64,000 nt of DNA from JAGVSV01 sp040766135 (GTDB taxonomy: Bacteria > Bacillota > Clostridia > Christensenellales > Aristaeellaceae). Below are positions 16,642-25,580 of the stretch, piece by piece. The stretch spans positions 11,790 to 75,789 of the forward strand of contig JAXGRA010000012.1 in NCBI GenBank assembly GCA_040766135.1, in the 5' to 3' direction. Both the position numbers and the translations under genes were made by a program. Position 1 is the first letter of the stretch. Every line of letters starts with the position of its first letter. The notes below the pieces were generated by a model. It was given only the letters and a program-made list of their open reading frames with translations. It had not been told where the DNA came from and did not search any database.

Positions 16642-17595
16642 TTATGCCTCAATATTCATCTGGGAGGCGATGCTCTTCATATACTGTGTGGGGGTCGTTC
16701 CCCGGTATTTTTTGAACGCCTTGTAGAAAGCGGAAGCATTTTGAAACCCGCTGCGGTATGCAGCGTCCAACACGGTTATTTGTTCATGCTGCATCAGCTG
16801 AACCGCATGGTCTAACCGGAAATTTATCAAATACTGAAAAGGGGATATCCCTATATAGCGTTTAAAAATGCGGGAAAAATGTTCCGGCGTATAGGAGAAA
16901 CGCGAGGCCATCTCCTCCAGGCTGATTCTTTCGCAAAAATGTTCGGACATGTAATTCAGGCTTTCAAAAATCTGATGCAGCGATGAATCTCCCTGCGTAT
17001 TGTGGAGGCCAATCTCCCGCGAAAATGCAATGGCCAATAAATTCAGCGTGTGGGTGATGCTCTCAACATGATACGGTTTGTCTGCGGAAGCGATCATTTC
17101 TTCACGCAGCATGTCCAGGAGCGTTTGAATCGTGTTGCACCTGTCCGAATCAGAATACGGAATCCTATGCTGACTGGTAAAAAAGACTGTCCAAAGCTGG
17201 TTTTTGCTAAAAACATACGGGTAAAAAGCAAACATTTCATACTCCGTTTCGGACGAATAGATTTTATGGATGTTCCTTTTGCATGCATTGTTCAAAATCA
17301 TCACATCGCCGGGGGCGATTTGCAAAATTTTTCCATCAACCATCCAGTCGCAAACGCCCTTAACGGAGCGAAGGATACGAAGATTCATCGAGACAAAATT
17401 TTTTATTTCACTTTTTTCCTTGCGGATGTAGGAGTAGCTGGCCAAGTTGCGATTTTCGTTGCTGCAAACCGTGCAGGTAAATAAATAGGAGTCGGAATGA
17501 AAATCTGCATCTGTAACGGAACGATTCTGCACAGGATCCCCCTTGTTTGCACAAATGGCTGATGAGCTGTTTTCTCTTGCATGCAACAGCTCCAT
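16642..17595 (-). CDS. AraC family transcriptional regulator
   Basis: The 317-residue protein has an N-terminal cupin-type sensor region (a D-G-K-x-x-x-x-x-P-G-D-V-M-I-L-N segment near residue 90) and a C-terminal pair of helix-turn-helix motifs (about 215-312), including I-S-L-E-E-M-A-S-R-F, a S-P-F-Q-Y-L-I-N-x-R-L-D-H-A linker and the family signature A-A-Y-R-S-G-F-Q-N-A-S-A-F-Y-K-A-F-K. It is divergent from the sugar-acid operon that starts at 17762 and is its likely activator, responding to a sugar or sugar acid. An unusual four-cysteine stretch (C-T-V-C near residue 40) is present in the sensor part. Confidence 0.92.
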   Translation of the reverse strand: MELLHARENSSSAICANKGDPVQNRSVTDADFHSDSYLFTCTVCSNENRNLASYSYIRKEKSEIKNFVSMNLRILRSVKGVCDWMVDGKILQIAPGDVMILNNACKRNIHKIYSSETEYEMFAFYPYVFSKNQLWTVFFTSQHRIPYSDSDRCNTIQTLLDMLREEMIASADKPYHVESITHTLNLLAIAFSREIGLHNTQGDSSLHQIFESLNYMSEHFCERISLEEMASRFSYTPEHFSRIFKRYIGISPFQYLINFRLDHAVQLMQHEQITVLDAAYRSGFQNASAFYKAFKKYRGTTPTQYMKSIASQMNIEA

Positions 17596-17686
17596 TATAG
17601 CATGTGTTTGGTGCCTTTATGATAAACAATCAAAATAGTGGATAGTTTTGCGGCATTATTAGATAGCCGAACCAGGGTTCCAGGGC

Positions 17687-17692
17687 TATAAT
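17687..17692 (+). promoter_or_regulatory. -10 element of the sugar-acid operon
   Basis: A perfect TATAAT lies 70 bases before the GTG start at 17762. The matching -35 position (TAGCCG) is poor, which fits a promoter that needs the divergent AraC activator. Confidence 0.4.
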
Positions 17693-17761
17693 GAGCATAC
17701 ATGGTTATTTCCCATTTCTATATCCTTATAATGTTTTGTGGTTTGTGAAAGGAGGGGTTTT

Positions 17762-19102
17762 GTGGGAAACGGTTGCATTGATCCCAGAAATCTTAAAATC
17801 ACGGATATGCGCTTTGTGGACATTGATGGTGCCCCCAAGCGCTGTACGCTGATGAAACTGTATACCAACCAGGGGTTGCTGGGGTACGGCGAAGTGCGCG
17901 ATGCATCCAGCAAAACCTATGCACTGATGCTGAAAAGTCGTCTTTTAGGTGAAAACCCCTGTGATGTCGACCGCATTTTTCGTAAGATCAAGCAGTTTGG
18001 CGGGCACTCGCGCCAGGGCGGCGGCGTATCCGGCGTAGAAATTGCCTTGTGGGATCTTGCCGGGAAAGCCTACGGCGTGCCTGTGTACCAGCTTCTGGGG
18101 GGCAAATTCCGCGATTCCATCCGCGTATACTGCGACACGGATGTAGACGGCCATCATACGGGGCACGACATGGGGCTGGCGCTGAAAAGACGCATGGAAA
18201 TGGGCTTTACCTTTTTAAAAATGGATTTGGGCATCGGCCTTCTGATGGACGAGCCTGGTACCATTAGCGCTCCGCTGGGGTTTATTGACGATATGAAGCA
18301 ATATGCCCCGCATATTCTCAACGTGCAGGGCGGCTCGGTGACGGCCGATATGGTCAAGCATCAAAAGAGTTATTCCATCGTTCATACGGCGCATCCTTTT
18401 ACAGGCATCCAGCTGACGGAAAAAGGCATAGACTTCCTTGAAAATTACGTCAAGGAGGTTCGGGAGATCATCGGCTACGAGGTACCGCTGGCGGTCGATC
18501 ATTTCGGGCATGTGACGTTGGAGTCTTGTATTCGCTTTGCCCGCCGCATGGAAAAATACAACCTCGCCTGGATAGAGGATATGGCCCCCTGGTACTTGAC
18601 CGATCACTACGTGCGCCTGCGCAATGCCACCACCATCCCCGTTTGTACGGGCGAGGATATCTATCTGAAGGAGGGCTTTGAGAAGCTCATCAAGGCCGGC
18701 GGCGTATCGGTTGTTCACCCGGATATTCTCACCTGCGGCGGCGCGCTTGAATTGAAAAAGATCAGCGACATCGCCGATGAAAATGGCGTGGCTGTGGCAG
18801 TGCACATGGCTGAAAGCCCGGTAGCCTGCATGGCGGCGGTGCACACTGCGGCGGCTATGCGCAATGTGCTGGCGATTGAATACCACTCGGTTGATGTGCC
18901 CTGGTGGAAGGACATGGTGTTCGGATTGCCGGATCCGCTGATAAAGGACGGCTTTATCCAGGTCCCGCAGGGCCCTGGTCTGGGCATTGAAGGGTTAAAT
19001 GATGAACTGCTCAGGAAGCACATTCATCCCGACATTCCCGGCATGTGGGAAGAAACCACGGCTTGGGATCGCGAATTTTCCAATGACCGTATCTGGAGCT
19101 AA
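17762..19102 (+). CDS. Enolase-superfamily sugar acid dehydratase (mandelate racemase/muconate lactonizing type)
   Basis: The 446-residue protein has the two-domain form of the enolase superfamily: an N-terminal capping domain (1-130) and a barrel. The three metal ligands are spaced as expected, Asp246, Glu272 and Glu298, each 26 residues apart, and a barrel lysine lies in L-K-M-D-L-G. The family removes a proton next to a carboxylate; most members with this spacing are sugar acid dehydratases giving 2-keto-3-deoxy acids. I chose the GTG at 17762 because AAAGGAGGGG lies just upstream; an ATG 24 bases earlier would swallow that site. First gene of a four-gene operon with an aldolase-like protein and an SDR, which supports a sugar acid route. 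The exact substrate is unknown. Confidence 0.85.
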   Translation: MGNGCIDPRNLKITDMRFVDIDGAPKRCTLMKLYTNQGLLGYGEVRDASSKTYALMLKSRLLGENPCDVDRIFRKIKQFGGHSRQGGGVSGVEIALWDLAGKAYGVPVYQLLGGKFRDSIRVYCDTDVDGHHTGHDMGLALKRRMEMGFTFLKMDLGIGLLMDEPGTISAPLGFIDDMKQYAPHILNVQGGSVTADMVKHQKSYSIVHTAHPFTGIQLTEKGIDFLENYVKEVREIIGYEVPLAVDHFGHVTLESCIRFARRMEKYNLAWIEDMAPWYLTDHYVRLRNATTIPVCTGEDIYLKEGFEKLIKAGGVSVVHPDILTCGGALELKKISDIADENGVAVAVHMAESPVACMAAVHTAAAMRNVLAIEYHSVDVPWWKDMVFGLPDPLIKDGFIQVPQGPGLGIEGLNDELLRKHIHPDIPGMWEETTAWDREFSNDRIWS

Positions 19103-19120
19103 GAAAGGATGTGAGTTTAG

Positions 19121-20023
19121 ATGCGTTTCAGCGCAAAGGAAGACATTATCCAGTTGACCACGCAATGGAAAGGGCCGCGCATGAGCGATGGCCGCCCTTA
19201 CGTGGAGGACAAATATTTAGTCGCCTTACAAAAGATGACGCTCGAAGAAGTCTGGAAGCCCATCTATCTGCTGGGATATGAAAATCAGTTTGAGGGCGAT
19301 TTCAAGCTATTGCATGATGATGGCAGAAAGCTCATCGGCCGTGCCGTAACCTGTACCTTTGCGCCCACCCGCCCAGACCTGCACGAGGTGTTGTTTGGCA
19401 TAGGTGCACAAGAAGGCCGCAAGGGCAATTATAACCAATGGGTCATTGATGCGCTGGTGGAGCGCGATGTGGTCGTGTGTGACATGTATGACAAAATCTA
19501 TAAGGGAACCTTCATTGGCGGCAATCTGACCACGGCCATTAAGGCGCGCACCAAAAACGGCGGGGCGGTGGTGTGGGGCGGTGTCCGCGATGTGGAGCAG
19601 ATGCTCACCGTGCCGGATGTGCAGGTCTATTATCGCGGCGTTGATCCAACCCCGATCCGCGAGGTGGTCATGACCGGATACAATTCGGCCACGCGCATTG
19701 GCCGTGCCATCGTTCTTCCCGGCGATATCGTGTTCGGTGCGCCGGGCGGGGTTCTCTTTATTCCCAGCCATTTGGTTGCAGATGTGGTGGACGGCGCTGC
19801 CAAGACCCATGTAAAGGACGATTTTGGCTTTGAAATGATTAGCCAGAATCGTTTTACGACCGCCCAGATTGACCGTGCCACATGGACGGAGGAAATGCTG
19901 GATTTGCTGATGGAGTTCATCCGTACCGATCCGCGCGGCGAACCCTATCGCGATCTGGACTGGAGCAGGGAATACCAGCTTGCCCGCGAAGGAGATTCGG
20001 ACGATACGCAAACCACCCTGTAG
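19121..20023 (+). CDS. RraA-like protein, probable 4-hydroxy-2-oxo acid aldolase type
   Basis: The 300-residue protein has the RraA/HMG-aldolase core: G-R-A-V-T-C near residue 71, a G-G-N-L-T-T segment, then the metal-site signature W-G-G-V-R-D near residue 154 and an L-P-G-D-I-V-F-G motif followed by G-G-V-L-F-I-P. It is longer than plain RraA (about 160) because of extra N- and C-terminal segments. Members either inhibit RNase E or cleave 4-hydroxy-4-methyl-2-oxoglutarate and related acids; the neighbouring dehydratase strongly favours a retro-aldol role on a 2-keto-3-deoxy acid. It starts 18 bases after the dehydratase with AAAGGATG upstream. Confidence 0.8.
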   Translation: MRFSAKEDIIQLTTQWKGPRMSDGRPYVEDKYLVALQKMTLEEVWKPIYLLGYENQFEGDFKLLHDDGRKLIGRAVTCTFAPTRPDLHEVLFGIGAQEGRKGNYNQWVIDALVERDVVVCDMYDKIYKGTFIGGNLTTAIKARTKNGGAVVWGGVRDVEQMLTVPDVQVYYRGVDPTPIREVVMTGYNSATRIGRAIVLPGDIVFGAPGGVLFIPSHLVADVVDGAAKTHVKDDFGFEMISQNRFTTAQIDRATWTEEMLDLLMEFIRTDPRGEPYRDLDWSREYQLAREGDSDDTQTTL

Positions 20024-20108
20024 CAAGGTCAGCGCCTATGCTTTTTGAGCTGTGCGCGTTTTCGTGATAATAATGGCACAACACCAACAGGAATCAGGAG
20101 GTATGATG

Positions 20109-21467
20109 ATGTCTAATCGTCGCAAGGAAATCCTCAAACCGTTCCAGGCCGCCCAGGAGTACATGGACGACCGGGTCAAAAACGGCATTGAATCACACCG
20201 GAAAGGGTTCGCCACGCTTTCGTTTGTCGATAAGGAAGGGAAACCCGTCGAGCAGGTACACGTGGAGCTAAAGCAGAAGACCCATGACTTCCGCTTTGGC
20301 GCGAACTGCTTTATGTTAGATAGCTTAGAATCCGAGGAAAAGGATACAGAATACAAGCGCTTGTTTGCGAAGCTGTTCAATCTGGCCACCCTTCCCTTTT
20401 ACTGGAACGATCTGGAGCCGGAAGAAGGGAAGCCGCGCTTTGCAAAAAATAGCCCCAAGGTGTACCGCCGTCCAGCGCCTGATTTGTGCATTGAATTTTG
20501 CAATGAGCATGGCATTGAGCCGAAAGTGCATTGCTTGAATTATGACCATTTTTCCCCGGCGTGGCTTTCTCCTGACGCGGATGTGCAAACTGTAAAAAAA
20601 TATCTTGACAAACGTTTCTTCGAGATTGCCAAGCGTTATCGTGACGTGATTCCAAGTATGGAGGTGACCAACGAAACGCTATGCGACAAAGTTCAGCCGT
20701 CGCGTTGTATCGCAGAGCATCGACACAATTCCTGCTTCTTCCATGAACCCGACATTGTAGAGTGGAGTTTTGAACATGCGCGTACATATCTGCCCTACAC
20801 CCGGCTTATCATCAACGAAGCGACGGATCTTATCTGGGGCGAAGCATATCATTGGAACCGCAGCGCCTACTATATGCAAATTGAACGCGCGCTGAGCAGG
20901 GGCGCTTCTATCGATTCTATCGGCATGCAGTACCATATGTTTTATCCGGCTGAGGAGGAAGCAGAAAGAACGCGGCTGCATTATGATCCACACACGCTCT
21001 ATCGTGTGATGGATCAGTACGCCGACTTTGGAAAGCCCCTGCAGGTGACCGAAATCACAATCCCTGCCTACTCATGCCGCATGGAGGACGAGGAACTGCA
21101 GGCGGAAATCATCAGGAATTTGTACAGCATCTGGTTTAGTCATCGCAACATGGAAGCAGTTGTTTACTGGAATATGGTCGATGGCTATGCAGCCTTTGCC
21201 CCGCAGGGCGATATGACCAGCGGAGAAAATTACTTCCATGGCGCGCTGGTACGCTATGACATGACCCCCAAGCCTGCCTACAGGATGCTGGACGATCTGA
21301 TAAACCGTCAGTGGCGTACAAACGGCGGATATGACGGCGCAGATCAGGTCACATTCAAGGGCTTTTACGGGGAGTATGAGGCGCAGGTGACCGTCAGCGG
21401 CAATACGTTCCCCATTTCCTTCCATGTGAAGAAAATCCAGGAAAACCGCTTTGTCTTTACCGTCTGA
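20109..21467 (+). CDS. Glycoside hydrolase family 10-like enzyme (endo-1,4-beta-xylanase type), cytoplasmic
   Basis: The 452-residue protein has the GH10 barrel hallmarks: an F-G-A-N segment at the barrel start, the acid/base motif V-T-N-E-T with Glu189, and the nucleophile motif Q-V-T-E-I-T with Glu315, followed by the C-terminal W-N-M-V-D-G strand. About 60 residues of a beta-sandwich-like segment precede the barrel and a short one follows. There is no signal peptide: I chose the ATG at 20109, seven bases after AGGAGG, and the two preceding ATGs give the same cytosolic protein. An intracellular enzyme would act on imported xylo-oligosaccharides or glycosides, not polymer. Member of the operon with dehydratase, aldolase and SDR. 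Confidence 0.85.
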   Translation: MSNRRKEILKPFQAAQEYMDDRVKNGIESHRKGFATLSFVDKEGKPVEQVHVELKQKTHDFRFGANCFMLDSLESEEKDTEYKRLFAKLFNLATLPFYWNDLEPEEGKPRFAKNSPKVYRRPAPDLCIEFCNEHGIEPKVHCLNYDHFSPAWLSPDADVQTVKKYLDKRFFEIAKRYRDVIPSMEVTNETLCDKVQPSRCIAEHRHNSCFFHEPDIVEWSFEHARTYLPYTRLIINEATDLIWGEAYHWNRSAYYMQIERALSRGASIDSIGMQYHMFYPAEEEAERTRLHYDPHTLYRVMDQYADFGKPLQVTEITIPAYSCRMEDEELQAEIIRNLYSIWFSHRNMEAVVYWNMVDGYAAFAPQGDMTSGENYFHGALVRYDMTPKPAYRMLDDLINRQWRTNGGYDGADQVTFKGFYGEYEAQVTVSGNTFPISFHVKKIQENRFVFTV

Positions 21468-21486
21468 TATACAGGAGACATTTAGG

Positions 21487-22218
21487 ATGTTTGATCTCAC
21501 GGGAAAACGCGCTTTGGTCACAGGCTCCACCCAAGGAATTGGCAAAGCAATTGCCGCGTGCCTTGCATCGCATGGTGCGGAGGTTATTGTTCATGGCTCT
21601 TCCAGCCGTACAAAGTGCGAAGATAGTGCCGCTGCTATGAAAGGAAAGATCCGCACCGCCGTACAGGATCTTTCACAACCTGCCTGCGCTGAAAATCTGT
21701 ACAAGCAGACCGGGGACATCGACATACTGGTGCTGAACGCCTCTGTGCAATTTCGCAAGGCATGGAACGAAATCACCGCCGATGAATTTGACGCGCAGAT
21801 GCATACCAATCTACGCGCCTCGCTCCTGCTTGCCCAGAAGTATGCGCCGCATATGATTGCGCAGAAATGGGGCCGGATTGTAACGGTCGGTAGTGTGCAA
21901 CAGTATAAGCCGCATAAGGATATGGCTGTTTATGCCGCAAGCAAGTGCGCACAGATGAGCCTTGTAATAAACCTTGCAAAGCAGCTTGCGCCCCACGGTA
22001 TTACGGTCAACAACATGAGCCCCGGTGTTATTGATACCCCGCGCAATGCCCGTGCGCTTTCGGATCCCGATTACAGCAAGCAGGTTGTTGCCCGCATCCC
22101 CGCAGGATATGCCGGTCAGGCGGAGGACTGCGCAGGCGCTGTGCTTCTGCTTTGTTCCGAGGAAGGCCGCTATATCACAGGGACGGATTTGATTGTAGAT
22201 GGCGGCATGCATCTGTGA
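21487..22218 (+). CDS. SDR family NAD(P)-dependent oxidoreductase
   Basis: This is a 243-residue classical short-chain dehydrogenase. The cofactor motif is T-G-S-T-Q-G-I-G (about 12-19), the N-A-S motif replaces the usual N-N-A-G near residue 81, and the catalytic set includes Ser near 131 and Y-A-A-S-K near 145-149. The protein ends with the usual D-G-G motif. ATG at 21487 is preceded by AGGAG; an earlier in-frame start would overlap the GH10 gene by 17 bases. In this operon it most likely oxidises or reduces a sugar or sugar acid before or after the dehydratase step. Confidence 0.88.
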   Translation: MFDLTGKRALVTGSTQGIGKAIAACLASHGAEVIVHGSSSRTKCEDSAAAMKGKIRTAVQDLSQPACAENLYKQTGDIDILVLNASVQFRKAWNEITADEFDAQMHTNLRASLLLAQKYAPHMIAQKWGRIVTVGSVQQYKPHKDMAVYAASKCAQMSLVINLAKQLAPHGITVNNMSPGVIDTPRNARALSDPDYSKQVVARIPAGYAGQAEDCAGAVLLLCSEEGRYITGTDLIVDGGMHL

Positions 22219-22255
22219 TTTCATGACATCCCATCCGCTGTAGCAGCGAAAAGGG

Positions 22256-22285
22256 GAGCCGTGCTCAAACGGCTCTCTTTTTATT
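22256..22285 (+). terminator. Intrinsic terminator of the sugar-acid operon
   Basis: GAGCCGT pairs with ACGGCTC, followed by TCTTTTTATT. Confidence 0.85.
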
Positions 22286-22318
22286 GTTTTGTATTTCAAA
22301 TTTTTCCCAAATAGATAC

Positions 22319-22346
22319 TTGACGCCCACGCAAACATGTGTATACT
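22319..22346 (+). promoter_or_regulatory. Promoter of the first GntR/ABC cassette
   Basis: TTGACG, a 16-base spacer and TATACT. The TGTATACTGTATATA stretch over and after the -10 is partly palindromic and could be the operator of the GntR protein encoded just downstream. Confidence 0.65.
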
Positions 22347-22380
22347 GTATATATGTTTCATGAACAGCGAGGTGAGGTTG

Positions 22381-22752
22381 GTGCGTATCGTGCTGTCCAA
22401 TGACAGCAAGCAGGCCATCTGGGAACAGATTGCCGAGCAAATCAAGGACGCCATCATGAAGGGGGAGATAAACCCCGGCGATCCGCTGCCCTCCATCCGC
22501 TCGCTGGCGCGGGAGCTGCGCATATCGGTGATCACCACCAAGCGCGCGTATGACGAGCTGGAGGCCGAGCGCTTTGTGGACTCGGTGCAGGGCAAGGGAT
22601 CCTTTGTGGCCACGCAGGACACCGCGCTGATGCGCGAAAAGCGCCTGCACACCATCGAAGCCCGGCTGTCCGAGGCGCTCATCGAAGCGCGGCTGTTAGG
22701 GCTTACATATCCAGAATTGGAGCAGATGCTCCGCATTCTATGGGAGGAATAG
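22381..22752 (+). CDS. GntR family regulator, YtrA subfamily
   Basis: The 123-residue protein has a winged helix-turn-helix (about 10-75) with the family phrases I-W-E-Q-I-A-E-Q-I, G-D-P-L-P-S-I-R-S-L-A-R-E-L and V-Q-G-K-G-S-F-V-A, and a short C-terminal helical dimer domain, which is the YtrA layout. Such repressors usually sit in front of the ABC exporters they control. I start at GTG 22381 after GAGGTGAGG, which gives the standard length; upstream ATGs in frame lack a ribosome binding site. The next gene starts 1 base after its stop. Confidence 0.92.
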   Translation: MRIVLSNDSKQAIWEQIAEQIKDAIMKGEINPGDPLPSIRSLARELRISVITTKRAYDELEAERFVDSVQGKGSFVATQDTALMREKRLHTIEARLSEALIEARLLGLTYPELEQMLRILWEE

Positions 22753-22753
22753 C

Positions 22754-23608
22754 ATGGACAACATACTGGACATCCGCGGCCTGTGCAAATCATTTAAAAG
22801 TTTTGCGCTGCAAGACCTTACGTTCAGCCTGCCCCGGGGGTACATCATGGGCTTCATCGGGCCCAATGGTTCGGGTAAAACCACCACGTTGAAATTAATC
22901 ATGAACTTGCTGCGCCCGGACGCAGGCGAGATCTGCATATTCGGGCAGGATCACATCGCCTTTGAGCGTGAGGTCAAGCAGCGCATCGGCTTTGTGTATG
23001 ATGAATCGGTGTTTTACGAGCAGCTGAGCATCGAACACATGACCAGCCTGATCCGCCCGTTTTACAGGCAGTGGAATCAGCCGCTGTACGAGGATTATAT
23101 CCACCGGTTTGACCTGAACCCCAGGCAGAAGATCAAAACGCTGTCCAAGGGCATGCGCACCAAGTATGCGCTGGCGCTGGCGTTAAGCCACGGCGCCGAG
23201 CTGCTCATCATGGACGAGCCGACAGCCGGGCTGGATCCGGTGTTTCGCCGCGAAATGTTAGATATTTTGTTGGAGGTTATGCAGCGGGAGGAAAACAGCA
23301 TCCTGTTCTCCACGCACATCACCTCCGATTTGGACCGCGTGGCGGACTATATCACCTTCATCCACAAGGGGCAGTTGGTGCTGTCCCAGGAAAAAGACGC
23401 CCTGTACGAGCAGTATACGCTGGTCAAGGGCGGGCGGGAGGAGCTGACCGACAGCCTGCACCGGGAGCTGGTGGGCGTATCGGTAAACGAGCACGGCTTT
23501 GAGGGCTTAGCCGATCACCCGGTGCGCAGCGATGGCCTGGTGCTGGAAAAGCCCACTTTAGAGGACATCATGTACTTTCATACAAAGGGGGAGCAGCATG
23601 GCCGTTAA
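22754..23608 (+). CDS. ABC transporter ATP-binding protein
   Basis: The 284-residue ATPase has Walker A G-P-N-G-S-G-K-T (about 37-44), a modified signature L-S-K-G-M near residue 130, Walker B L-L-I-M-D-E-P near 153-159 and the switch His in F-S-T-H-I. The C-terminal 60 residues form the accessory segment seen in drug- and bacitracin-type exporters. With the two membrane proteins downstream it forms an ABC-2 type exporter of unknown substrate; the YtrA-type regulator in front suggests a role in cell-envelope or antibiotic stress. It overlaps the next gene by 11 bases. Confidence 0.92.
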   Translation: MDNILDIRGLCKSFKSFALQDLTFSLPRGYIMGFIGPNGSGKTTTLKLIMNLLRPDAGEICIFGQDHIAFEREVKQRIGFVYDESVFYEQLSIEHMTSLIRPFYRQWNQPLYEDYIHRFDLNPRQKIKTLSKGMRTKYALALALSHGAELLIMDEPTAGLDPVFRREMLDILLEVMQREENSILFSTHITSDLDRVADYITFIHKGQLVLSQEKDALYEQYTLVKGGREELTDSLHRELVGVSVNEHGFEGLADHPVRSDGLVLEKPTLEDIMYFHTKGEQHGR

Positions 23609-24188
23609 CGTAATGATCCGGGAGTGGAAAGCGCTGCTGTATGACCTGCGCATGATGCTGCTTACCTTTGGCGCGCCGTTCCTGTTTTGGTTTTTCCTGC
23701 CGGGGTTTAACGGCGGCGCGTTCCCAGCGGTGCTGGTGGCCTATGTGCTGCTGGGGCTGTTTAACTCCAGGAGCGATGCACGGGTCATCCGCGCAGGCTT
23801 GACCCAATTCCCCGTAACGGCCAAAGACCATGTGGCCGGGCTGTTTTTGTATCAGGCTGTGGCGGTGCTGTTTACCGGCGCGGTGGCCGTGGCATTTATG
23901 CAGCTGGTGGGGCCGGAGCGGTTTATGGCCGATGTGCTGCCCAAGGCGCTGGGGGTGGGGCTATTGTTGACAGGCATACTTACGGTGCTGGGCCTGTGGC
24001 TGCCGCCGCAGGCAGCGCGCCTTGCCAGCATTTTGCTGATTGTCCTGTTCATGAATTTTGCCATCTTTCAGGATGTTAGCCAAACTGTGTTTATGCCCTG
24101 GCTGAGCGTGCCGGCCACGCTGCTGCTGAGCGCAGGGGGCTGGGGTCTGTTTTTGCTGCTGGGGCTGCGTTTCCCGCCGCAGGTATGA
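23598..24188 (+). CDS. ABC-2 type membrane protein
   Basis: The 196-residue protein has about six hydrophobic segments and a conserved-looking cytoplasmic loop after the second (N-S-R-S-D-A-R-V-I-R-A-G). It lacks any ATP-binding motif. Position between an ATPase and a second membrane protein, with overlap to the ATPase, marks it as a permease half of the exporter. Confidence 0.78.
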   Translation: MAVNVMIREWKALLYDLRMMLLTFGAPFLFWFFLPGFNGGAFPAVLVAYVLLGLFNSRSDARVIRAGLTQFPVTAKDHVAGLFLYQAVAVLFTGAVAVAFMQLVGPERFMADVLPKALGVGLLLTGILTVLGLWLPPQAARLASILLIVLFMNFAIFQDVSQTVFMPWLSVPATLLLSAGGWGLFLLLGLRFPPQV

Positions 24189-24200
24189 AGGAGAAAAAAG

Positions 24201-24851
24201 ATGCTGAATTTGCTGCGCAAGGAATGGATGGTTTCGCGCTGGGTGCATATCATCGCGCTGCTGGTAGGCTTAGGGCTGGTTTTTGTCGCGAAAGCAGAGC
24301 CGCAGGCCGCACTGTTCATGGCGCTATTCACCAACCTGATGTACACACACCTGATATCCAACATGACCCGCACATCAGCCATGAGCCGGCCGAACAACAT
24401 GTTGCTCAACTCCCTGCCCGTAACACGCACGCAGATTGTCGTTGCAAAATACCTGTATGTTGTGCTGTGCGCCATACTGTTTGCACTGTATGTAAGCCTT
24501 TTGATGCTGGCGGCAACAGCCTTGGGCGTACCACTGGGCCTGCCGTTGTGGATGCTGTGGCTGATGTTGGCTGCCATGGGCATGCTGTACCATATGCTGC
24601 TGATGCCGCTATCCTACCTGGATGCCAAATACGGCGCCTGGGCCAGCATGGCTATTTACCTGGCCATCCTCATCCTGCCCTCCCGCCTGGGCAAGGGCAA
24701 AGCCGGCGAGGTGTTAGCCTCGTTCTTTACACGCATCATGCCGTTGCTAGGTAATTGGGGCATCCTTATCGCCCTGGTGCTAGGCATTGCGCTGCTGGTA
24801 GGGGCATCCATGCTCATCAGCATGCGCATCTACCGCCGGGCGGAGTTTTAA
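24201..24851 (+). CDS. ABC-2 type membrane protein
   Basis: The 216-residue protein has six hydrophobic segments and the N-S-L-P-V-T-R-x-Q-I-V-x-A-K-Y motif near residues 73-87, which is typical of the ABC2_membrane_5 group of exporter permeases. It begins 12 bases after the previous permease behind AAGGAGA. It ends only 6 bases from the convergent permease of the second cassette, with no terminator between them. Confidence 0.82.
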   Translation: MLNLLRKEWMVSRWVHIIALLVGLGLVFVAKAEPQAALFMALFTNLMYTHLISNMTRTSAMSRPNNMLLNSLPVTRTQIVVAKYLYVVLCAILFALYVSLLMLAATALGVPLGLPLWMLWLMLAAMGMLYHMLLMPLSYLDAKYGAWASMAIYLAILILPSRLGKGKAGEVLASFFTRIMPLLGNWGILIALVLGIALLVGASMLISMRIYRRAEF

Positions 24852-24857
24852 GAATAA

Positions 24858-25580
24858 TCAATCCCCCACAATCAGCCGCCTGCGCACCAAATGCGTACAA
24901 CACACAATGCACGCAGCTATTAACAGGCACATGGGTAGCAAGTCATGAACCGCAAAAGCAAAGCTGTGCGCCACAATGCGCGTAGAACGGGTAATTACAC
25001 CATCCGTTGAGGTGACCAGCAAATAGCGTTCGCCCATTGCCTTTGCAACGGCTCGCAAGAGGTACTCCACACCGCTGATAACCGCAAACCATGCCAGTGT
25101 ATACCGCACGGGATAGCGCCCGCCGGATATCAGATAAGCCATTGTCACGCTGGCCGATACCTTAACACATGTCAGCAACATAGAAAACGCCATCATGCCC
25201 CATATCAGGAGTCGATTGCCCCAGGAGATTTGCGCCAGCAGTTGACCCATGCTTTGCCCCTGCCATGCAACCATGCCCAACACGGTAAATGTGCTTAGCA
25301 ACCCCCATAGCACCATGGCGCTGTAGCGTATCCCCATGTGCTGTTCCGGTGACAAGCTCGTTGAAAACGTCAGCCCAGCCTCCGCGCCATGCATGCTGCG
25401 CGCATAGCGGTATACCAGGATGCCGATCGCACCAAAGAACATTACATATACAAACGGCATATCTGTCAGCAGTAATACCTGCAGCCTGGCCAGCAGCACC
25501 CACATCAACCCCAGAGCCACCCACCCTGCAAACAGGCGGCCAGTTTCTTTCATTTCATGATTCCACAATGAACGAAGCAT
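24858..25580 (-). CDS. ABC transporter membrane protein (second cassette)
   Basis: The 240-residue protein has about six hydrophobic segments and a short basic N-terminal helix (L-W-N-H-E-M-K-E-T) as in many ABC-2 permeases. The S-T-S-L-S-P-E-Q-H motif near residue 75 corresponds to the S-L-P-x-x-R motif of the other cassette's permease. It overlaps the ATPase gene by one base (TAATG) with GGGAGGTG upstream. Confidence 0.8.
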   Translation of the reverse strand: MLRSLWNHEMKETGRLFAGWVALGLMWVLLARLQVLLLTDMPFVYVMFFGAIGILVYRYARSMHGAEAGLTFSTSLSPEQHMGIRYSAMVLWGLLSTFTVLGMVAWQGQSMGQLLAQISWGNRLLIWGMMAFSMLLTCVKVSASVTMAYLISGGRYPVRYTLAWFAVISGVEYLLRAVAKAMGERYLLVTSTDGVITRSTRIVAHSFAFAVHDLLPMCLLIAACIVCCTHLVRRRLIVGD

